64,000 nucleotides of DNA from Streptomyces fradiae ATCC 10745 = DSM 40063 (GTDB taxonomy: Bacteria; Actinomycetota; Actinomycetes; Streptomycetales; Streptomycetaceae), in NCBI RefSeq assembly GCF_008704425.1, contig NZ_CP023696.1, forward strand, positions 2,342,501 through 2,406,500, written 5' to 3'. The stretch's first letter is position 1, and each line of letters opens with the position of its first letter. The notes under the pieces are model-generated. The model had not been told where the DNA came from. It saw only the letters and a program-made list of their open reading frames with translations, and did no database searches. The position numbers and the translations under genes are program-made. This document shows, in pieces, positions 57,384 to 64,000 of this stretch.

Positions 57384-57434
57384 TCCGGCCGGGTGGGCGG
57401 CGGGGGCGGGCCGGTGGGTGGGCGGGCCGGGGCG

Positions 57435-58663
<1,229 letters not shown>

Positions 58664-58820
58664 GGTGTGGACTCCTGTGAGGGCTGGTGCGGGAGGGCTG
58701 GTGCGGGCGGCGGACGGGCCGGGGCGTGCCGGATGCCGCCTGGCCGGGGGTGTCCGCCGCGGGCGTGCGCGGTGGCGCGGGGACGTGCGGTGCGGCGGGT
58801 CGTGCGCGTCGGGCCGCCGC

Positions 58821-58937
58821 TCAGGCGGCGGCGCCGCGGGGACAGATGGCGCTGGCGAGGCGGCACAGGTCGACGTGCAGCCGCGCGACGAGCAGGACGG
58901 GGCCCGGCGTCTTTTCGCTCACGTCGATGGAAACCAT
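58821..58937 (-). CDS. 38-residue leader peptide with Cys codons upstream of cysO-cysM
   Basis: ATG at 58937 (MVSIDVSEKTPG...), then VLLVARLHVDLCRLASAIC and PRGAAA before the stop at 58821. The LVARLHVDLCRL...IC pattern is that of actinomycete putative leader peptides placed before sulfur genes. Two cysteine codons late in the ORF would let the ribosome sense cysteinyl-tRNA. It starts 274 bp before cysO and 100 bp after the end of mec, which implies a promoter of its own. Confidence 0.82.
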   Translation of the reverse strand: MVSIDVSEKTPGPVLLVARLHVDLCRLASAICPRGAAA

Positions 58938-59037
58938 GCGGTCATGGTATCGATTCCCGCTCGCCCGACCCGAGTGTGATCTCGTATGGCGGACGGAGCC
59001 CGCTCACCATGCGGGCCCCGTGCCGGGGTGCCGCAGG

Positions 59038-59466
59038 TCAGTACGTTTCGACGACCTCGACCTCTTCCTCGGTGATCTCGCCGTCCACGATGCGGTACGA
59101 GCGGAACTGGAAGGGTCCGGCGCCGTCGGTGTCGGCGGTGGAGACGAGGACGTAGTGGGCCCCGGGCTCGTTGGCGTAGGTGACGTCGGTGCGCGACGGG
59201 TACGCCTCGGTGGCCGTGTGGGAGTGGTAGACGACCACCGGCTCCTCGTCGCGGTCGTCCATCTCGCGGTAGAGCTTGAGCAGGTCGCCGGAGTCGAACT
59301 CGTAGAAGGTGGGCGAGCGGGCGGCGTTCAGCATGGGGATGAAGCGCTCGGGGCGTCCGGTGCCGGCCGGCCCGGCGACCACTCCGCAGGCTTCGTCGGG
59401 GTGGTCGGCGCGGGCGTGCGCGACGATCTGGTCGTACAGGGCCCGTGTGATGGTCAGCATGGGCAT
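59038..59466 (-). CDS. mec: JAMM/MPN+ metallopeptidase of the Mec type
   Basis: 142 residues from ATG 59466, or 140 from ATG 59460; neither has a good ribosome site. YHSHTATEAYPSRTD is the HxHx7SxxD zinc motif of JAMM peptidases and HPDEACGVVAG the usual N-terminal segment. In Mycobacterium the homologue releases cysteine from CysO-cysteine; here it may also remove the Met-Tyr tail of CysO. Same order mec-cysO-cysM as in M. tuberculosis. Confidence 0.92.
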   Translation of the reverse strand: MPMLTITRALYDQIVAHARADHPDEACGVVAGPAGTGRPERFIPMLNAARSPTFYEFDSGDLLKLYREMDDRDEEPVVVYHSHTATEAYPSRTDVTYANEPGAHYVLVSTADTDGAGPFQFRSYRIVDGEITEEEVEVVETY

Positions 59467-59540
59467 CAGGATAAGCAGACGGGCCCGCCCGTACCGAGGG
59501 ATGGTACGGGCGGGCCCACATGCCGGACAGCGGCGCGGTG

Positions 59541-60977
59541 TCAGCGCTTGAAGGCGGCGTTCTCCGGGTCGCGCGAGCGGAGCATCCGGTAGGAGACGCC
59601 CAGGATGAGCGCCCAGATCGGGGCGCAGTACAGGGAGACCCGCGCCTCGGCGTCGAGGGCCATCAGGACGATGACGCCGAAGATGAACAGCAGGGCGAAC
59701 CAGCTGGTGTAGGGGGCGCCGGGGGCCTTGAAGGGGGACTGCGGCAGCTCGCCCCGGTCGGCCTTGGCGCGGTAGCGGATCTGCGAGATCAGGATCATGA
59801 TCCAGGCCCACATGCCGGAGATGGTCGCGAAGGAGACGACCTTCTCGAAGGCGTCGCCCGGCCACTGGTAGTTGATCCAGACGCCGACGAGCATCAGGGC
59901 GGCCGAGAAGGTGGTGCCGAGCAGCGGTGTGCCGGACTTCGTCAGCCGGGTGAACAGGCGGGGGCCCTGCCCGTTGAGGGCGAGGTCGCGCAGCATGCGG
60001 CCGGTGGAGTACATGCCGGAGTTGCAGGACGACAGGGCGGCGGTGAGCACCACGAAGTTGACGATGGCGGCACCGACGCCGAGGCCCATCTGCTCGAAGG
60101 CGGCGACGAACGGCGAGACGCCCGGCTTGAAGTGCGTCCACGGGACGACCGACAGGATCATAACGAGCGCGCCGACGTAGAAGACCGCGATGCGCCAGGG
60201 GACGGTGTTGATCGCCTTGGGGAGGGTCGTCTCGGGGTCCTTGGACTCGCCGGCGGTGACGCCGACCAGCTCGACGGCCATGAAGGCGAACATCACGATC
60301 TGCAGGGTGACGACGGTGCCGCCGATGCCCTGCGGGAAGAAGCCGCCGTGGGCCCACAGGTGGGTGACGGACGCGGTGTCGCCGGCGTCGGAGAAGCCCA
60401 GGGTGAGGATGCCGGCGCAGATCAGGATCATGCCGACGATGGCGGTGACCTTCACCATCGAGAACCAGAACTCCAGCTCGCCGAAGAGCTTCACGGAGAT
60501 CAGGTTCGCCCCGTAGAGGACGACGGTGAAGACGAGGGCCGAGATCCACTGCGGGATGTCCCACCAGTACGTCATGTACGTGGCGGCGGCGGTGACCTCG
60601 GTGATGCCGGTGACCACCCAGAACAGCCAGTACGTCCAGCCGGTGACGAAGCCGGCGAACGGGCCGATGAACTCGCGGGCGTACTCCGAGAAGGAGCCGG
60701 ACACCGGGCGGTACATGAGCAGTTCGCCCAGGGCCCGCATGATGAAGAAGATGACGAGTCCGGCGATCGCGTACGCCAGGATCAGGCTCGGGCCGGCCTT
60801 GGAGATGGCCTTGCCCGCGCCGAGGAAGAGCCCGGTGCCGATGGCTCCGCCGATGGCGATCATCTGGATCTGCCGGGCGCCGAGGCCCCGCTGGTAGCCC
60901 TCGCCGACGGCCTCGTCGCCGCCGTGGTCGGTTGCGACCTTCGATGAGGTCATGGTCTTCGGTGCGCCTTTCTCCAC
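59541..60977 (-). CDS. amino-acid permease of the APC superfamily (AAT family)
   Basis: 478 residues from GTG 60977, preceded by GGGGGGATC; ATG 60953 is an alternative. Twelve membrane helices. Signature RQIQMIAIGGAIGTGLFLGAGKAISKAGPSLILAYAIAGLVIFFIMRALGELL is that of the GABA/CycA/AnsP group. Imports an amino acid with protons; the exact substrate is not determined by sequence. Confidence 0.9.
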   Translation of the reverse strand: MEKGAPKTMTSSKVATDHGGDEAVGEGYQRGLGARQIQMIAIGGAIGTGLFLGAGKAISKAGPSLILAYAIAGLVIFFIMRALGELLMYRPVSGSFSEYAREFIGPFAGFVTGWTYWLFWVVTGITEVTAAATYMTYWWDIPQWISALVFTVVLYGANLISVKLFGELEFWFSMVKVTAIVGMILICAGILTLGFSDAGDTASVTHLWAHGGFFPQGIGGTVVTLQIVMFAFMAVELVGVTAGESKDPETTLPKAINTVPWRIAVFYVGALVMILSVVPWTHFKPGVSPFVAAFEQMGLGVGAAIVNFVVLTAALSSCNSGMYSTGRMLRDLALNGQGPRLFTRLTKSGTPLLGTTFSAALMLVGVWINYQWPGDAFEKVVSFATISGMWAWIMILISQIRYRAKADRGELPQSPFKAPGAPYTSWFALLFIFGVIVLMALDAEARVSLYCAPIWALILGVSYRMLRSRDPENAAFKR

Positions 60978-61244
60978 GCTGATCCCCCCGGAACTTGGCT
61001 GGAGTGCCGCCGGCGGTCGGCCGGCTGTGGCGCCCCCGGGAGCATGGGTGGCGCTCCCGGCGGTCGTGCAGATGTATCACAGCCGATTACCTGTGTGAGC
61101 GCCCGCTTTGTGGCCTGCGACACAACCAAAGAGCGGCACTTCGGCCATTACCTGGCGGAAAAGGGCGTCTCATCATTAACAGATCGTTATATGGAGTTGA
61201 GCATCCGCTGAGCGAACGGTGGAGCGGAGGTGGCCGGCGCGTGA
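60978..61244. other. upstream region of the APC permease, AT-richer
   Basis: About 270 bp containing the likely promoter of the permease on the minus strand. GATTACCTGTGTGAG and CATTAACAGATCG make it AT-rich for this genome. No gene or palindrome of note. Confidence 0.6.
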
Positions 61245-61279
61245 ACGCGCCCCCGCACCGGGTCGGTGCGGGGGCGCGT
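61245..61279 (-). terminator. terminator of the alanine symporter gene
   Basis: Perfect 16-bp stem (ACGCGCCCCCGCACCG) with a GGT loop, 60 bp beyond the stop of the AGCS gene. Confidence 0.88.
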
Positions 61280-61339
61280 GGGCCGTACGGGGCCGGGCCG
61301 GACCGGGGTCCGGCTGGGGGACCGGCCCGGCGCCGGCGG

Positions 61340-62869
61340 TCAGAGGGCCTTGGCCGGCTCCTCGTCCCGCTTCTCCGGCTCGGTGCCGGCCTTGCGGGCC
61401 TTGACGTGGTCGAGGAAGGAGTTCAGCTCGCGCTTGACGATCGGCGCCAGCAGGTACAGGCCGATGATGTTGATGACGGCGAGCATGAACAGCACCGCGT
61501 CGGCCATGTCGATCAGGGTCTGCAGGGTGAGCAGGGAGCCCGAGACGGCGAAGACGGTGTAGACGACCTTGTAGGTGATCTCGCTGGCGCGGCTGCGGCC
61601 GAAGAGGTGGGTCCACGCCTTCAGGCCGTAGTACCCCCAGGTCAGCACGGTGGAGATGGCGAACAGCATCACCGCGAAGGTGAGGATGTACGGGAACCAG
61701 GGCAGCACCGTCGCGAAGGCGTCGGAGGTGATCGTGACACCGCCGATGGACTCGCCCTGGCGGGCCTCGTTCCAGCTGGCCGGGTTGGCGATGACGATGG
61801 TCAGCGCGGTCATGGTGCAGATGACGACGGTGTCGATGAACGGCTCCAGCAGGGCGACCAGGCCCTCGCTGGCGGGGTGCTTGGTCTTGACCGCGGAGTG
61901 GGCGATCGGGGCGGAGCCCAGGCCTGCCTCGTTGGAGAAGGCGGCCCGCTTGAAGCCGATGATCAGGGCGCCGAGGACACCGCCGGCGACACCCTGCGGG
62001 TTGAAGGCGCCCTCGATGATCTGCGCGACCGCGGACGGCACGGCGGTGACGTTGACCAGGATGACGACGAGGCAGCCGGCGATGTAGATGCCCGCCATGG
62101 CCGGGACCAGCCGGCTGGTGACGTTGGCGATGGAGCGGATGCCGCCGAGCAGGACGACGCCGACGAGCGCGGCGATCAGGATGCCGAAGAAGAGGGCGCC
62201 GGCGGAGGAGCCCATGACGCCGTCCTCGCCGCCGGTGACGGAGACGAGCTGGGCGTACGACTGGTTGACCTGGAAGAGGTTGCCGCCGAAGAGGCCGAAG
62301 AACAGGACCATGGCGGAGGCCAGGACGGCCAGGACCTTGCCGAACTTCTTGCCGGTGGCACCGAAGCGCTCGGCGAAGCCCTTGGGCAGGTAGTGCATCG
62401 GGCCGCCGGAGACCGTGCCGTCGGCGTGCTCCTCGCGGTACTTCACGCCGAGGGTGACCTCGACGAACTTGGTGGCCATGCCCAGCAGGCCGCAGATGAT
62501 CATCCAGAAGGTGGCGCCGGGGCCGCCGATGGAGACCGCGACGGCCACACCGGCGATGTTGCCGAGGCCCACCGTGCCGGAGACGGCGGCGGTCAGCGCC
62601 TGGAAGTGGTTCACCTCGCCGGCCGCGCCGTGGTCGTCGTACTTGCCACGCACCACATCGATGGCGAGGCGGAACTTGCGGAGCTGGACGAAGCCGAACC
62701 AGCCGGTGAAGACGAGACCGGCGACCACGAGCCAGGCGACGATGAGCGGGAGCTGCGTGCCGGCCACGGGGACGGAGTAGAAGACGACCTCACCCAGCCA
62801 GGCGGCTATGGGTTCCACGAAGTCGCTGACGCCTTCGTCGATCGATGTGGTGATGGAGTCCAGAGACAT
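61340..62869 (-). CDS. alanine/glycine:cation symporter (AGCS family)
   Basis: 509 residues. GTVGLGNIAGVAVAVSIGGPGATFWMIICGLLGMATKFVEVTLGVKYR is the family signature, with a dozen membrane segments and a charged C-terminus (ARKAGTEPEKRDEEP). Sodium- or proton-coupled uptake of alanine or glycine. The upstream region holds a Crp-type palindrome at 63111. Confidence 0.93.
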   Translation of the reverse strand: MSLDSITTSIDEGVSDFVEPIAAWLGEVVFYSVPVAGTQLPLIVAWLVVAGLVFTGWFGFVQLRKFRLAIDVVRGKYDDHGAAGEVNHFQALTAAVSGTVGLGNIAGVAVAVSIGGPGATFWMIICGLLGMATKFVEVTLGVKYREEHADGTVSGGPMHYLPKGFAERFGATGKKFGKVLAVLASAMVLFFGLFGGNLFQVNQSYAQLVSVTGGEDGVMGSSAGALFFGILIAALVGVVLLGGIRSIANVTSRLVPAMAGIYIAGCLVVILVNVTAVPSAVAQIIEGAFNPQGVAGGVLGALIIGFKRAAFSNEAGLGSAPIAHSAVKTKHPASEGLVALLEPFIDTVVICTMTALTIVIANPASWNEARQGESIGGVTITSDAFATVLPWFPYILTFAVMLFAISTVLTWGYYGLKAWTHLFGRSRASEITYKVVYTVFAVSGSLLTLQTLIDMADAVLFMLAVINIIGLYLLAPIVKRELNSFLDHVKARKAGTEPEKRDEEPAKAL

Positions 62870-63025
62870 CTGACTACCTCAATGGCGCAGGGGACCTGCT
62901 GGGCACACGGCCGCAGCAGCAGAGGGGGTGCGGGTTGAGCGAACGCCGTTGTCCGGTCCGGCGATGTGCCACCCGTCGTCCGCGGACTCGGACGAGGTGG
63001 GTCACACATGTCATGCGTAGGTGGC

Positions 63026-63037
63026 TGGATTAATCCA
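63026..63037. promoter_or_regulatory. 12-bp palindrome TGGATTAATCCA
   Basis: Perfect palindrome 157 bp upstream of the AGCS gene start; no known regulator recognised. Confidence 0.35.
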
Positions 63038-63110
63038 CTCGTCCGCCGGCGTTTGCCGTAGTTCACCGGCGGAGTTGCGAAGTTTTACCACGTGCTTCAC
63101 TGATCGTTGC

Positions 63111-63124
63111 GTGACCTGGGTCAC
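63111..63124. promoter_or_regulatory. Crp-type site GTGACCTGGGTCAC
   Basis: Perfect 6+2+6 inverted repeat that fits the Streptomyces Crp motif GTG-N6-GNCAC. It lies about 240 bp upstream of the AGCS symporter start. Confidence 0.5.
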
Positions 63125-63565
63125 ACAATGGCGACTGAATCCGGCCACGCGGAAGAGAAGTGCAGGAGCGGTGATGCGATCGTTATCTGGGACGCGCCGT
63201 TCGATCAGCGGACAGCGGCGCGGCGCGGAGGAGCCGGTAGGAGACGGCTCCTGCCTGCACCCATTACGGCGGGTGACCACGGAAGGGGCCCGGTCCGGCA
63301 CCCCGCGAAGGCCCGGCGGGCGCCCGGCGAGGATGCGCGGAGGGGCGGGTGCGCGTGCGCGCGGAGGGGCGGGTGCGGGGGGTGCGCGGAGGGGCGGGTG
63401 CGGGGGTGCGCGGAGGCGGGTGCGCGTGCGCGCGGAGGGGCGGGCGGGGACGCGGGTGTGTGCGGGGGTGCGGTGGGGATGCGTGCGGCGGGTGCGGTGG
63501 GGGTGCGCGGAGGCCGGGAAGGGCGGGGGCGGGAAGGCGGGGCGCGGGGAGGAGTGCGCGCGGGA

Positions 63566-63678
63566 CGCGCGGATGGGGTGCGGCGCGGGAGGCGGGTGAC
63601 GGCCGCCGGGGGCGCGGGAGGCGGGCGCGCGGATGGGGTGCGGCGCGGGAGGCGGGTGACGGCCCCCGGGGGCGCGGG
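63566..63678. repeat. 60-bp tandem duplication
   Basis: A 53-bp block starting CGCGCGGATGGGGTGC at 63566 recurs at 63626 with one mismatch, giving a 60-bp period. Confidence 0.9.
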
Positions 63679-63816
63679 CGGCGGTCAGGCCGCCGGGGAG
63701 GCGGGAGCGTGCGGGGCCCGTGGTGCGTCACGGGTGGCAGGGGCCCGGCTGCGAGGACGGCCCCGCCCGCCACGGCGTCCGCGGTCCTCGCGCCCGCGGC
63801 GCCCGCGGCCGTACGC

Positions 63817-64000
63817 TCAACCCATCAGGGCCTCGACCAGCGTCTCCTGGAGGGCGCCCAGCCAGAGGTAGGCCATCACCATCGGCTTGCGGGGATCGGT
63901 GTCCGGCAGCCGGTACAGGTCCTCGTTCTCGTCGTCGTCGGAGACGTCGAGGCGGGCGCCGATGGTGAGGCGGAGGTCGTTGAGCGCGCCGAGCCAGCGG
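63817..64000 (-). CDS. DUF2017 family protein, C-terminal end (start outside window)
   Basis: 60 residues are visible, ending YLWLGALQETLVEALMG before the stop at 63817. RWLGALNDLRLTIGARLDV and ENEDLYRLP are typical of DUF2017, which in actinomycetes sits next to clpS near mec-cysO-cysM. Function unknown. Confidence 0.8.
   Translation of the reverse strand, partial: RWLGALNDLRLTIGARLDVSDDDENEDLYRLPDTDPRKPMVMAYLWLGALQETLVEALMG

Larger units (their letters stand above)
62870..63816. other. long gap: promoter region then GC repeats
   Basis: 947 bp. 62870-63220 is ordinary, AT-richer sequence with two palindromes (63026, 63111), serving the AGCS gene. 63310-63720 is G-rich sequence with GGGGCGGGTGCG units and a 60-bp tandem duplication. 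The open frames in it are simple-sequence artefacts; no gene supported. Confidence 0.7.

Noticed and set aside
63264..63773. 169-codon Pro/Arg-rich open frame on the minus strand in the final gap
   Set aside because: Entirely simple-sequence, including the 60-bp duplication; no ribosome site and no folded segment.

Overview
The window looks like a stretch of core chromosome from a Streptomyces or close relative. GC content is very high with strong third-position GC, which opens long spurious frames on both strands. GTG starts are frequent and stop/start overlaps (ATGA, GTGA, TGATG) are common. The gene families are also typical: DasR-type operators at N-acetylglucosamine PTS genes, a PAS-GGDEF-EAL protein, an excalibur-domain protein, DUF1707 and DUF6412 proteins, an LAxTG-anchored protein and a mec-cysO-cysM set. 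I saw no transposase, integrase or CRISPR array.

Layout. 1-6 kb: end of a GH1 beta-glucosidase, small enzymes, and a TPR-type HTH regulator divergent from a low-complexity protein. 6.3-10.8 kb: a tightly coupled three-gene cassette of a Cas4/RecB-like PD-(D/E)XK nuclease with a probable Fe-S cysteine set, a protein of unknown family and an SF1 helicase. 11-14 kb: two small proteins, the first of three identical tRNA-Lys(CTT) genes and a secreted M6-type metalloprotease. 14-23 kb: a cdgA-like cyclic-di-GMP protein, a flavin-dependent oxidoreductase, a cysteine-less racemase-superfamily protein, an ectoine-type ABC importer (ehuBCDA) and an IclR regulator. 23-28 kb: two more tRNA-Lys genes around an operon of a Cys/His peptidase-like protein and a 949-residue SPFH protein. 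28-38 kb: HAD phosphatase, sortase-type surface protein, ROK regulator divergent from a Gfo/Idh/MocA oxidoreductase, a short YidC paralogue with a DUF6412 protein, a SEC-C protein and an excalibur protein.

38-50 kb: DUF445 protein, DUF1707 protein, a three-gene ABC-2 exporter, a class A penicillin-binding protein, an SMR exporter under a guanidine-III riboswitch, a GroES-like protein, a Bcp peroxiredoxin, two tandem HNH endonucleases, and directly after them a tRNA-shaped gene with a UAG anticodon but no long variable arm. 50-56 kb: rdgB, a lipoprotein, rph, and the GlcNAc PTS genes nagF, nagE1 and nagE2 with three dre-like sites. 56-64 kb: metallo-beta-lactamase-fold hydrolase, membrane-anchored PemK/MazF protein, cysM, cysO, a 38-residue leader peptide with two Cys codons, mec, two amino-acid transporters, and the end of a DUF2017 gene.

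How genes may work together. nagF, nagE1 and nagE2 form the membrane part of GlcNAc uptake under probable DasR control. mec, cysO and cysM form a sulfur-carrier cysteine pathway with a likely cysteine-sensing leader. ehuBCDA with the neighbouring EutA-like protein looks like ectoine import and use. The SMR exporter and riboswitch make a self-contained guanidinium response. The best candidates for under-described biology are the UAG tRNA-like gene beside two HNH genes and the nuclease/unknown/helicase cassette. All calls come from reading the sequence; no database search was possible.
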